Translations under genes and position numbers: made by a program
NCBI GenBank assembly: GCA_030146225.1
Contig: JASLCA010000224.1
Location: forward strand, 1-7,922
Source of the DNA: Sphingobacterium sp.
GTDB taxonomy: Bacteria; Bacteroidota; Bacteroidia; Sphingobacteriales; Sphingobacteriaceae
Direction: 5' to 3'
DNA: 7,922 nucleotides
Shown: piece after piece, positions 1 through 6,140 of the stretch
How positions within the stretch are numbered: the stretch's first letter is position 1
Layout of the letters: every line of letters starts with the position of its first letter
Notes under the pieces: generated by a model
The model's input: the letters and a program-made list of their open reading frames with translations, nothing else
What the model was told of the DNA's origin: nothing
Database searches by the model: none

Positions 1-234
1 GGTTTAAGTCCCTATCCAGCAGCATACACCCAGCTACAAGGCAAGACCCTAAAAATTTACGAGACGACTATCGCTGAAAAACTAGACCTAGAAGCTGGAG
101 CATATGAGACCGATGGCAAGACCTATCTTGCATTTGCCACAACAGATGGCTCCATACGCGTCACATCCCTACAGCTGGAAGGTAAAAAGCGGATCGCAAT
201 TGAGGAATTTCTAAGAGGCTACCGATTTGATTAA
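1..234 (+). CDS. fmt: Methionyl-tRNA formyltransferase, C-terminal end (partial)
   Basis: The frame is open from base 1 and ends at TAA 232-234, giving the last 77 residues of a protein that begins outside the window. It opens with GLSPYPAAYTQLQGKTLKIY, the conserved entry into the C-terminal tRNA-binding (OB-like) domain of Fmt, and closes with a QLEGKKRIAIEEFLRGYRF tail typical of Bacteroidota Fmt. The enzyme moves a formyl group from 10-formyl-tetrahydrofolate to Met-tRNA(fMet) in the cytoplasm, preparing the initiator tRNA. The catalytic N-terminal Rossmann domain is not in the window, so intactness cannot be judged; the full protein is usually about 305-315 aa. The stop overlaps the stop of the convergent HTH gene, and there is no terminator hairpin between the two genes. 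Family assignment rests on these signature stretches and is fairly secure. Confidence 0.88.
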   Translation, partial: GLSPYPAAYTQLQGKTLKIYETTIAEKLDLEAGAYETDGKTYLAFATTDGSIRVTSLQLEGKKRIAIEEFLRGYRFD

Positions 235-446
235 GCGCTATCGTCTTTAACATATTCCAACAAATCTCCAGGTTGACAGTCTAAGGCTTCACAGAGCGCT
301 GACAAGGTACTCATACGAATAGCTTTAGACTTCTGGTTTTTGATAATTGATAGGTTAGACAAGGTAATACCAACCTTCTTACTAAGTTCGTTCAAAGAAA
401 TTTTCCTTTTGGACATTAAGCTATCTAGATGGATTTTTATTGACAT
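231..446 (-). CDS. Small Cro/C1-type HTH transcriptional regulator, YozG-like
   Basis: This encodes a 71-aa protein that is almost entirely one helix-turn-helix domain of the Cro/C1 (XRE) type. Helices 2-3 lie around residues 16-35 (ISLNELSKKVGITLSNLSII), followed by a basic NQKSKAIR turn. The C-terminal signature LCEALDCQPGDLLEY (residues 51-65) is characteristic of the YozG/HTH_26 group of very small regulators. There is no ligand-binding or oligomerisation domain, so it probably acts as a simple DNA-binding dimer. Its target cannot be read from the sequence. It runs convergently into fmt, sharing the TTAA at 231-234 for both stops, and is divergent from rpoD with 342 bp between. The start ATG (444-446 on the top strand) has no Shine-Dalgarno sequence, as is normal here. 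Such genes often belong to accessory DNA, but no toxin, phage or mobile partner is visible next to it. Confidence 0.85.
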   Translation of the reverse strand: MSIKIHLDSLMSKRKISLNELSKKVGITLSNLSIIKNQKSKAIRMSTLSALCEALDCQPGDLLEYVKDDSA

Positions 447-743
447 GGCACTTATTCATATAAAAATAAAACAAAACATATAGATAACAACTATGTTACT
501 AATTTGTTTTTATTGAGATTCAAAAAATATATTCTGAATCAAGGCTTTAATTCTAAACCAGTTAAGGCAATGTAATATTTTAGAAACACTTAAAACAAAT
601 TTAGCACATAGGAGTTATAAATAGGAAGATAGTAAAGTTGGAATAATTTTTGCTGTATCAACGTAGCTAAAATTCATATCTTAACTACCTCATAATGAGT
701 AATTAATTTACACTTATATGAAGGTTAATTCAGAGAAATTTAC
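447..743. other. AT-rich intergenic region without a gene
   Basis: This stretch between the divergent HTH gene and the rpoD promoter is very AT-rich and carries stops in all frames, with no credible coding region. I see no tRNA, no riboswitch-like fold and no strong hairpin. A short GATTCA/TGAATC inverted repeat (517-522 and 535-540) is too weak to name. One exact minus-strand -7 match lies at 596-603. It probably holds the HTH gene's promoter and leader and sequences upstream of rpoD. Confidence 0.6.
596..603 (-). promoter_or_regulatory. Possible -7 box for the HTH gene
   Basis: On the minus strand these bases read TAAATTTG, an exact match to the Bacteroidota -7 consensus TAnnTTTG. It would give a leader of about 140 nt before the HTH start at 446. 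No TTTG is seen at the -33 distance, and in such AT-rich DNA one eight-base match can arise by chance, so this is weak. Confidence 0.25.
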
Positions 744-751
744 TATTTTTG
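744..751 (+). promoter_or_regulatory. rpoD promoter, -7 box
   Basis: The bases read TATTTTTG, an exact match to the Bacteroidota -7 consensus TAnnTTTG, followed by the frequent C. It lies 37 bases before the rpoD ATG, predicting transcription from about 757-759 and a leader of roughly 30 nt. The -33 element is poor: only a TTAATT near 725 and no TTTG. The gene for the primary sigma factor thus appears to be read from a promoter of the type that sigma factor recognises. Confidence 0.55.
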
Positions 752-788
752 CAGACATTTCAAAAGAGAAAGGTATTTAATACATTAA

Positions 789-1649
789 ATGAGACAGCTC
801 AAAATTACACAATCCATTACCAATCGTGAATCTCAGTCATTAGACAAGTATTTACACGAAATCGGTAAAGTAGACTTAATTACAGCGGAAGAAGAAGTAA
901 TCTTGGCTCAACGTATACGCGAAGGAGACCAAGTTGCTTTAGAGAAATTAACAAAAACCAACTTAAGGTTCGTAGTTTCTGTTGCTAAACAATATCAGAA
1001 TCAAGGCCTTACATTAGGCGATTTGATCAACGAGGGCAATTTAGGCCTAATAAAAGCAGCAAAACGTTTCGATGAGACCAAAGGTTTTAAGTTTATCTCG
1101 TATGCTGTATGGTGGATTCGTCAGTCAATTTTGCAAGCTATTGCTGAACAATCGCGTATCGTACGTTTGCCCCTTAACCAAGTAGGGTCCTTAAGTAAGA
1201 TCAGTAAAGCTTTTTCAAAATTAGAACAAGAGTACGAGCGTGAACCTTCACCAGAGGAGTTAGCTGACATCTTAGAAACAACAGTTGACAAAGTGTCAGA
1301 TACCTTAAGTAATTCTGGTAGACACGTGTCCATGGATGCACCTTTCGTTCAAGGGGAAGAAAACACCCTATTGGATGTATTGGAGAACAGTGATCCTGAC
1401 ACAGACAGCTTATTAATCGACGAGTCGCTTTCAGAAGAAATTAAACGTTCTTTATCTACACTTACAGAACGCGAAAGGGAAATTATTGTATTGTTTTTTG
1501 GCTTAGGCACAAATCACCAACTGTCGTTAGAAGAGATCGGAGAGAAATTCAGTTTGACCCGTGAACGTGTACGTCAGATTAAAGACAAAGCCCTACAACG
1601 TCTGAGACATACGTCCCGTAGCAAAATTTTAAAATCTTATTTAGGTTAA
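789..1649 (+). CDS. rpoD: Primary RNA polymerase sigma factor (sigma-70 family)
   Basis: This 286-aa protein is the housekeeping sigma subunit of the Bacteroidota type. It lacks the acidic region 1.1 found in E. coli RpoD and starts almost directly with region 1.2 (residues about 17-47, [14 protein letters not shown]). Region 2 spans about 52-122, with the core-binding and -10 melting segment [20 protein letters not shown] (100-119). Region 3 follows (about 125-205), then region 4 (about 215-275) with the -35-reading helix-turn-helix [20 protein letters not shown] (245-264). All regions are complete with no frame break. It binds core polymerase and directs it to -33 TTTG / -7 TAnnTTTG promoters, the kind seen in this window. 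The ATG at 789 gives the [12 protein letters not shown]-terminus typical of the group. The gene is monocistronic: its own promoter is at 744-751 and its terminator at 1672-1700. Confidence 0.97.
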   Translation: MRQLKITQSITNRESQSLDKYLHEIGKVDLITAEEEVILAQRIREGDQVALEKLTKTNLRFVVSVAKQYQNQGLTLGDLINEGNLGLIKAAKRFDETKGFKFISYAVWWIRQSILQAIAEQSRIVRLPLNQVGSLSKISKAFSKLEQEYEREPSPEELADILETTVDKVSDTLSNSGRHVSMDAPFVQGEENTLLDVLENSDPDTDSLLIDESLSEEIKRSLSTLTEREREIIVLFFGLGTNHQLSLEEIGEKFSLTRERVRQIKDKALQRLRHTSRSKILKSYLG

Positions 1650-1671
1650 TCCAAGATTAACAATATTTGAG

Positions 1672-1700
1672 AAGCGCAATCTAACAGTTGCGCTTTTTTT
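1672..1700 (+). terminator. Intrinsic terminator of rpoD
   Basis: An 8-bp perfect stem AAGCGCAA (1672-1679) / TTGCGCTT (1688-1695) encloses an 8-nt loop and runs straight into a T tract ending at 1700. It begins 22 bases after the rpoD stop, the expected form of a rho-independent terminator on the plus strand. Confidence 0.9.
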
Positions 1701-1760
1701 GTGCCTTACGTTTCCAGATCAGATACTAAAAGGCATAGCGCGCCTCCCCTACCTGCCCTA

Positions 1761-1797
1761 AAAACAAAAAGCCCGATACAGGCTTGTATCGGGCTTT
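1761..1797 (-). terminator. Intrinsic terminator of the M16 protease gene
   Basis: A 13-bp perfect stem (1768-1780 with 1785-1797; core GCCCGATACA) closes on a 4-nt loop, GGCT on the top strand. Read on the minus strand, it is followed by TTTTTGTTTTT (about 1770-1760) and starts 13 bases after the protease stop codon. This makes it the terminator of that gene. On the plus strand it is followed only by TTT then AGAG, so it is weaker in that direction but may back up the rpoD terminator. Confidence 0.88.
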
Positions 1798-1810
1798 AGA
1801 GAAAGGTTAA

Positions 1811-2698
1811 TTACTTAACCTCATCTGGTAATAATATAAATTTGAATAACTGATCATCCTGTAGGTATTTATTCGCTACAGCCTTCACAGATTCAACAGA
1901 TACCTTATCTAAGTCCTGTAAGTATTTGGTAATATAGGTTGGGTCATCGCCACGGCTATAAGCACCTGCAATTTGACCAATCCAAAAGCCATTTTCTTTT
2001 ACAGATAGTTCAAGCTGACGCTTTTGCTCAATCTTAAATTTCTCCAAATCTTCCACAGATGGACCATTCTTTTTCACCTTGTTAATCTCATCCAGTGTGG
2101 AATTAATTAACGCAGGATAACGCTCTACCCCAGTTCCAAAAGAAACCGAGAAGGTAAAACGATTTTTAGGCGACTTGGAAATGCTCGAACGCGCAGAAGT
2201 TCCGTAAACTCCACTTTCTTCCTCACGTAAGCGCTCAATCAATTTAATGGAAAGCACGCTTTCTAAAGCCTTCATATTCATGTTTTCGGCCTCATTATAG
2301 CTATAATCGCCATAAAAATTTAGAACAGCCATCGCCTTTTGCTCCTTGCCCTTGTGAACAAGCTTTTCAAAGCCTTTAGCTGGCTCATACAATCCTAGAT
2401 CCTTTGCCTTATCTTGACGGTTCAAGGCAGGCAATGAAGCTAAATATTGCTCCAAATAAGGCTTAATCTCCTCTTCAGTAAAGGATCCTACAAAGGTAAA
2501 CGTAAAGTCAGATGCATCTGCAAAGCGTTCTTTATAAATAGCCAAAGCACGATCCTTATTAATTAAAGATAAATCTTCCAATTTCATAGGAACACGGCGA
2601 ATACTATTGTTGTATAGGCTAGACATTACCGCTCTACTAAACACCTGATTTGGATCACTCTGCTGATTAGCCAACATAGATTGAGACTTGGTAATCAC
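1811..2698 (-). CDS. C-terminal part of the M16 zinc protease, downstream of the TAG
   Basis: This is the remaining 295 codons of the same frame, counted from a GTG (2696-2698) that in the intact gene is an ordinary valine codon in FQSVITKSQ, not a real start. The first internal ATG is at 2677. It has the features of the last M16 module: FTFTFVGSFTEEEIKPYLEQ (residues 65-84), then LREEESGVYGTSAR with R157 and Y165 at the positions expected for the substrate-contacting Arg/Tyr pair of M16 C-terminal modules. It has no signal peptide, so if restarted it would stay in the cytoplasm and would not join its periplasmic partner. It is probably not expressed as a separate protein. It ends at TAA (1811-1813). 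Confidence 0.6.
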   Translation of the reverse strand: MITKSQSMLANQQSDPNQVFSRAVMSSLYNNSIRRVPMKLEDLSLINKDRALAIYKERFADASDFTFTFVGSFTEEEIKPYLEQYLASLPALNRQDKAKDLGLYEPAKGFEKLVHKGKEQKAMAVLNFYGDYSYNEAENMNMKALESVLSIKLIERLREEESGVYGTSARSSISKSPKNRFTFSVSFGTGVERYPALINSTLDEINKVKKNGPSVEDLEKFKIEQKRQLELSVKENGFWIGQIAGAYSRGDDPTYITKYLQDLDKVSVESVKAVANKYLQDDQLFKFILLPDEVK

Positions 2699-2716
2699 AC
2701 TTTGAAATACATCATC

Positions 2717-4666
2717 CTAAATCCTTGGCGCAGTAAAGTACCCATGAATCAATTCAAATGCAACTTTCAAGCCCTCTTTGTCCGAATAACCTGAAATACC
2801 TTCAGATCTTTCATTTAAAGATGGACTAATGTTTACATTCTTACCAATCATATATTTTTGCAGCTCAATAGCATTTAACTGTCCAAGACCACTGCTATTG
2901 ATTAATCCAGCAGCTTGTGAAGCCGAGTAATAATCAGCATCACTGTACAAAGAAGTACCCCCTGGACTACTTGCAGAAATCAAGATTTCATCGTTCTTAA
3001 AGGTCGTAGGCTTTAAGACAACCTTAATACCATTGCTCAATACAAGTTCCTTAGCGGCAATAGCTTCAATGCCCTTACTACTAACTACAGACCCTTTTAC
3101 AGGCTCACTCGCCAATAAAGGTAGTTCAGAAACTTTGTCCTCATAAGCCGTAAGCTGTTCAGCTGCAACCTCAGCAAACCAAGTATTAATATTTGCCTCA
3201 GAAGGCAGCGTAGCCTTTTGGTTGTCAGGAGCCATAATAATGATATCTCTATTGGTATCAATATAATAGGCTCTACCAATCTCCTCTACCTCTTTCAGGG
3301 TTAAGCTAGGCAACAATTGCTTATACAAACGATAAGAATCCTCACTGCTTAATGCAGGAGCATCCTCTAAGTAATGATTAAGATAACTATTTACATAGCT
3401 GTCAGACTTCTTCTTATCACGCTCTAAATAAGCAGTTTCATTATTTTTCTGAATAGCACCAATAATACGCTGAAACTCAGACTCCGTAAATCCGTATTTC
3501 TTAGCACGGTTTAATTCCCGCACCAAAGCCTTAAATCCTGATTCAAATTCATTAGGCTTAGCTACAAAAACAGCATTGTAAGCATCTAGTCCACCCAAAA
3601 ACTCACCAATACTTACGCTAGCCTGTACAAATGGTGGCGTAGCCGATTGTCCGAGCTCACCAAGGCGTGCGCCCAACATATTATTATAGACAGATTTCAA
3701 TAAGCTTCTCCGTAGATCGCCAACCGTCTTCACCTTTTGCTCCTTATGCTTAATTGTAATTTGACCTACCGTATAAGTCATTTCAGGATCTGTAACCGCA
3801 ATAAACTGATTCTTATTTAAAAGCGGAACAGTATGCTCAACACGCTCAGGCGCATTTTTAGGAACCTTTAAGTCAGCGAATAAACGTTGTACCTCTTTCT
3901 CCATGGCCACCACATCAATATCCCCTACAATAATAATAGACTGCAAGTCTGGTCTATACCAGTCTTCATGGAATTTACGTAAGGCAGCATAAGGAAAATC
4001 CTTAATACTTTCCTCGGTACCAATAGGAAGTCTATTGGAAAACAAAGAATTGTTTAACATTACAGGCAAGAATTGATCCCGCATACGCTGCTGCGCACCA
4101 CGACCACCACGCATCTCTTCCAATACAATGCCTCGTTCTTTATCAATCTCGTCTTCCGCCAACAAGGCATCTTGCGCCCAATCACGCATCACCTGCAAGC
4201 CATTCTTTAATAATTCTGGATCATCAGAAGGAATCGGTAGTTGATATACCGTCTGGTCAAATCCTGTATAAGCGTTTAGATCACTTCCAAAGCGGACACC
4301 TGCTTTTTGCAAGTAGTTCACCAATTCATTCTTTGGAAAGTGCTTAAGCCCATTAAAGTTCATATGCTCCAAGAAGTGCGCCAACCCCAATTGTTGCTCA
4401 GTCTCTAAGATCGAACCTACCTTGGTAGCAAGGTACATGGTCACACGCTCTTTAGGCTCAACATTCTTCCGTATATAATACTGGAAACCATTTTTTAACT
4501 TTCCAGTCTTAACTTGCTTATCAAAAGGCAATGTTGTATTCCAGCCCAGCGTATCCTGTACTAGGATTTGTCGCGCTTCAATGTGCATACCAGTCACGGA
4601 AGCCTTTACGACTCCAAAACTCATAGGCAACAAAAATGCTAATGCAATAGGTTTAATAATTTTCAT
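2717..4666 (-). CDS. N-terminal two thirds of the M16 zinc protease, ending at the TAG
   Basis: As it stands this gives a 649-residue product. I start it at the ATG at 4664-4666, not the in-frame ATG at 4690, because MKIIKPIALAFLLPMSFG is a typical export signal (cleavage near VKAS, about residue 22) and the predicted transcription start is close to 4695. The zinc site is the inverted motif H97-F-L-E100-H101, with the third ligand expected in KERGIVLEEM (about E177). The usual IIIVGDIDV strand of the first M16 C domain is at about 243-251. The third module begins near the VLSNGIKVVLKP stretch and is cut at GYFTAPRI. The metal site is therefore complete, but the substrate-clamping C-terminal module is missing. 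Such a half-chamber protein would probably be inactive or unstable; that is inference. Confidence 0.75.
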   Translation of the reverse strand: MKIIKPIALAFLLPMSFGVVKASVTGMHIEARQILVQDTLGWNTTLPFDKQVKTGKLKNGFQYYIRKNVEPKERVTMYLATKVGSILETEQQLGLAHFLEHMNFNGLKHFPKNELVNYLQKAGVRFGSDLNAYTGFDQTVYQLPIPSDDPELLKNGLQVMRDWAQDALLAEDEIDKERGIVLEEMRGGRGAQQRMRDQFLPVMLNNSLFSNRLPIGTEESIKDFPYAALRKFHEDWYRPDLQSIIIVGDIDVVAMEKEVQRLFADLKVPKNAPERVEHTVPLLNKNQFIAVTDPEMTYTVGQITIKHKEQKVKTVGDLRRSLLKSVYNNMLGARLGELGQSATPPFVQASVSIGEFLGGLDAYNAVFVAKPNEFESGFKALVRELNRAKKYGFTESEFQRIIGAIQKNNETAYLERDKKKSDSYVNSYLNHYLEDAPALSSEDSYRLYKQLLPSLTLKEVEEIGRAYYIDTNRDIIIMAPDNQKATLPSEANINTWFAEVAAEQLTAYEDKVSELPLLASEPVKGSVVSSKGIEAIAAKELVLSNGIKVVLKPTTFKNDEILISASSPGGTSLYSDADYYSASQAAGLINSSGLGQLNAIELQKYMIGKNVNISPSLNERSEGISGYSDKEGLKVAFELIHGYFTAPRI

Positions 4667-4701
4667 TAGAATATAATATATGTCAATCAACAGTAAACCT
4701 A

Positions 4702-4733
4702 CAAAAATTCTCTAAAATAAACAGATTAACAAA
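4702..4733 (-). promoter_or_regulatory. Promoter of the M16 protease gene
   Basis: On the minus strand a -33 TTTG (4733-4730) is followed after 20 nt by AATTTTTG (4709-4702), which differs from TAnnTTTG only at the first base. The predicted start near 4695 leaves a leader of about 29 nt before the ATG at 4666. The 20-nt gap equals that of the better promoter at 5730-5761, which supports the call. Confidence 0.5.
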
Positions 4734-4748
4734 CAAAAATTTATTTCT

Positions 4749-4756
4749 TATATTTA
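4749..4756 (+). promoter_or_regulatory. Possible xerD -7 box
   Basis: TATATTTA matches TAnnTTTG except at the last base and ends only 4 bases before the xerD ATG at 4761. If used, it would start transcription at or just inside the start codon, giving a leaderless message. No good -33 TTTG is present, so the call is tentative. xerD and the protease are divergent with only 94 bp between their starts. Confidence 0.25.
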
Positions 4757-4760
4757 TAAC

Positions 4761-5654
4761 ATGACTTGGGCAGATACAAAAAAAGATTTTAAAAGATACT
4801 TACAATTAGAGCGGAACCTCTCCACAAACTCTATCGATGCCTACCTAAATGACGTGAGCAAGCTCGAAAGTTATTGCGCCTATACAAGCCTAGCGCTGGA
4901 GGACGTAAATACCCGCAACATCCAACAATTCTTAATCTTTATCAATGACTTCCACGTATCGCCCTATACACAGGCCCGCCTTTTATCAGGACTAAAGACA
5001 TTTTTCGCATTCTTGCAGTTGGAATACGACTATCCCAGCAACCCAGCAGAACACCTAGAAGCCCCTCGCCTAAGCCGTAAAATCCCAAGCGTGCTCAATA
5101 TACAAGAGATCGATCAGCTGATTAGCGCGGTAGATCTTTCCTTGCCAGAAGGCATGCGTAATAAGACCATCCTAGAAGTACTTTATGGCTGTGGACTACG
5201 CGTCTCCGAATTGATTAACCTCAAAATCTCCAATCTATTCTTAGATGTAGAGTTTATAAAGGTTGAAGGAAAAGGAAACAAGGAAAGACTTATTCCTATA
5301 GGCGCACAAGCAATTCAGCATTTAAAGCGCTACCTTTCCGAAGTCCGCGTATTAACAGCGCCAAAACTAGGGCATGAAGATTTTGTATTTCTAAATCGAC
5401 GCGGGTCACAGCTTAGCCGGGTAATGGTATTTATTATTATTAAAGACTTAGCCAAGAAGATTAACCTCAGCAAGGAAATAAGCCCACACACCTTTCGCCA
5501 TTCCTTTGCCTCACATCTTGTAGAAGGAGGCGCAGATCTCCGTGCAGTGCAGGATATGCTTGGGCACGAGAGCATTACTACAACCGAAATCTACACCCAT
5601 ATCGATAAAGAATACCTGCAATCCATTATTACACAATACCATCCCCGATCCTAA
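4761..5654 (+). CDS. xerD: Tyrosine recombinase XerD
   Basis: This 297-aa protein is full length for Xer recombinases (about 295-305 aa). The N-terminal core-binding (SAM-like) domain covers about 1-90, with the typical FKRYLQLERNLSTNSIDAYL (10-29). The catalytic domain covers about 105-290, and all active-site residues are present: R147 (GCGLRVSEL), K171 (GKGNKERLIPI), H243 and R246 (SPHTFRHSFASHL), H269 (LGHES) and the nucleophile Y278 (TEIYTH). With XerC it resolves chromosome dimers at dif near the septum, activated by FtsK. XerD is preferred over XerC on overall resemblance (LERNLS near the start, QDMLGHESITTTEIYTHI at the end), but the two are close paralogues. No integron, phage or transposon genes flank it, so a housekeeping role is more likely than mobile-element integration. 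No terminator is obvious after it. Confidence 0.88.
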   Translation: MTWADTKKDFKRYLQLERNLSTNSIDAYLNDVSKLESYCAYTSLALEDVNTRNIQQFLIFINDFHVSPYTQARLLSGLKTFFAFLQLEYDYPSNPAEHLEAPRLSRKIPSVLNIQEIDQLISAVDLSLPEGMRNKTILEVLYGCGLRVSELINLKISNLFLDVEFIKVEGKGNKERLIPIGAQAIQHLKRYLSEVRVLTAPKLGHEDFVFLNRRGSQLSRVMVFIIIKDLAKKINLSKEISPHTFRHSFASHLVEGGADLRAVQDMLGHESITTTEIYTHIDKEYLQSIITQYHPRS

Positions 5655-5729
5655 GCAGCAAGATTGGCTTGTTAGGTGCGAAAGCTCAAAGGATCGCGCA
5701 ATAGCTAAACGCAACTTTGTTTAATTTAA

Positions 5730-5761
5730 TTTGCAATATTGTTGCATTTAGAATATCTTTG
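5730..5761 (+). promoter_or_regulatory. Promoter of the Cys/His-rich protein - TonB receptor unit
   Basis: TTTG (5730-5733), a 20-nt gap and TATCTTTG (5754-5761) match both elements of the Bacteroidota promoter exactly, and GCAGC follows as is common. Transcription should start around 5767-5769, at or next to the ATG at 5770. An operator-like inverted repeat overlaps the -33 box and fills most of the spacer. Confidence 0.7.
5732..5746. promoter_or_regulatory. Operator-like 7-1-7 inverted repeat (Fur/Zur-family type)
   Basis: TGCAATA-T-TGTTGCA is an inverted repeat of two 7-base arms around one base, with 6 of 7 positions symmetric. Its size and 7-1-7 layout are those of Fur-superfamily (Fur, Zur) operators. 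It starts inside the -33 TTTG and ends 7 bases before the -7 box, where a bound repressor would block polymerase. The genes behind it look metal-related, which fits Zur or Fur control. No regulator gene of this family is in the window, so the factor is inferred. Confidence 0.5.
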
Positions 5762-5769
5762 CAGCAGCT

Positions 5770-6096
5770 ATGCTAGTCAAGATCGTTAATTATATCTTTT
5801 TACTCCTATCGTTAAGCATTATTGCTTCTACGACTGCATTGCAATACAGCCATAATAGCCTCAGCCACCAGCACTGTAGTACTGAGGCCTGCGATGATAC
5901 GCAAGATGTGGCAGATGAATGTGCCTTATGTTGGTTTGCGGCTCACCAGGTTAGTGCAGCCTTAACCTACGATACAATCCGCTTTGAAGCCCATACCCAT
6001 ACTATAATCACACAATTTAAGCGTATGCCCAAGGCATGCGCTATTGACCTACTCGTTCTACTAAAAGGCAATAAGGACCCGCCAAGATTGATTTAA
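5770..6096 (+). CDS. Small exported Cys/His-rich protein, function unknown
   Basis: This encodes 108 aa. Residues about 4-23 form a hydrophobic export signal or anchor (NYIFLLLSLSIIASTTALQ). The next part is rich in likely metal ligands: H28, H33, H35, C36, C41, a C51-A-L-C54 pair, H59, H75 and H77. C90 precedes a short hydrophobic stretch, and the protein ends KGNKDPPRLI. Small exported proteins with a CxxC, scattered His and a PP-containing tail recall DUF2946-like proteins often found before TonB-dependent receptors. I cannot confirm that family. It probably sits in the periplasm or inner membrane, perhaps handling or sensing a metal ion; this is inferred from composition. The ATG at 5770 is the only sensible start, since TAG lies in frame at 5749 and the next Met is at residue 86. 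It is 44 nt upstream of the receptor gene and probably co-transcribed with it. Confidence 0.72.
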   Translation: MLVKIVNYIFLLLSLSIIASTTALQYSHNSLSHQHCSTEACDDTQDVADECALCWFAAHQVSAALTYDTIRFEAHTHTIITQFKRMPKACAIDLLVLLKGNKDPPRLI

Positions 6097-6140
6097 TCAC
6101 ATACATTAAATCCGTCAACAATTTATAATTCCCCCATTTG

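Larger units (their letters stand above)
1811..4666 (-). pseudogene. M16 (PqqL-like) zinc protease gene, interrupted by one in-frame TAG
   Basis: The two open stretches on this strand lie in the same frame and are separated only by a TAG (2717-2719) and eight sense codons. Read through, they form a single M16 peptidase of 951 positions, the usual length for PqqL-like proteins (E. coli PqqL is about 930 aa). The sequence across the break is continuous family sequence: GYFTAPRI, stop, DDVFQSVITKSQSMLANQQS. There is no frameshift, deletion or second stop, so one base change (from CAG, AAG or GAG, for example) explains it. The intact enzyme would be a periplasmic zinc protease of four M16 modules forming a closed chamber. 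The other stops fully seen in the window are TAA, which makes this TAG stand out. It may be a recent nonsense mutation, a sequencing error or, less likely, readthrough. The promoter is about 4702-4733 and the terminator 1761-1797. Confidence 0.8.

Noticed and set aside
472..480. Minus-strand TATGTTTTG near the HTH start, considered as a -7 box
   Set aside because: The spacing between TA and TTTG is one base too long and no -33 TTTG lies at the right distance.
517..540. GATTCA / TGAATC inverted repeat upstream of rpoD, considered as an operator or small RNA hairpin
   Set aside because: Six-base arms 12 nt apart in very AT-rich DNA are expected by chance, and no promoter or T tract is attached.
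1121..1333. Open frame antisense to rpoD
   Set aside because: It lies wholly inside a strongly conserved sigma gene, has no promoter or recognisable domain, and looks like a by-product of the opposite strand.
2696..2719. Programmed frameshift between the two protease halves
   Set aside because: The halves are in the same frame, separated by a plain TAG and eight sense codons, so no frame change is needed.
4761..5654. xerD considered as an integrase of a mobile element
   Set aside because: Length and motifs fit housekeeping Xer, and there are no attachment-site repeats, tRNA gene or mobile-element genes nearby.
5646..5696. Inverted repeat CGATCCT / AGGATCG around the xerD stop, considered as a terminator
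   Set aside because: The 7-bp arms are 37 bases apart, the inner pairing is weak and no T tract follows.
5330..5724. Several open frames overlapping the end of xerD on both strands
   Set aside because: They overlap the catalytic XerD region, show no domain, and have compositions expected from shadow frames.
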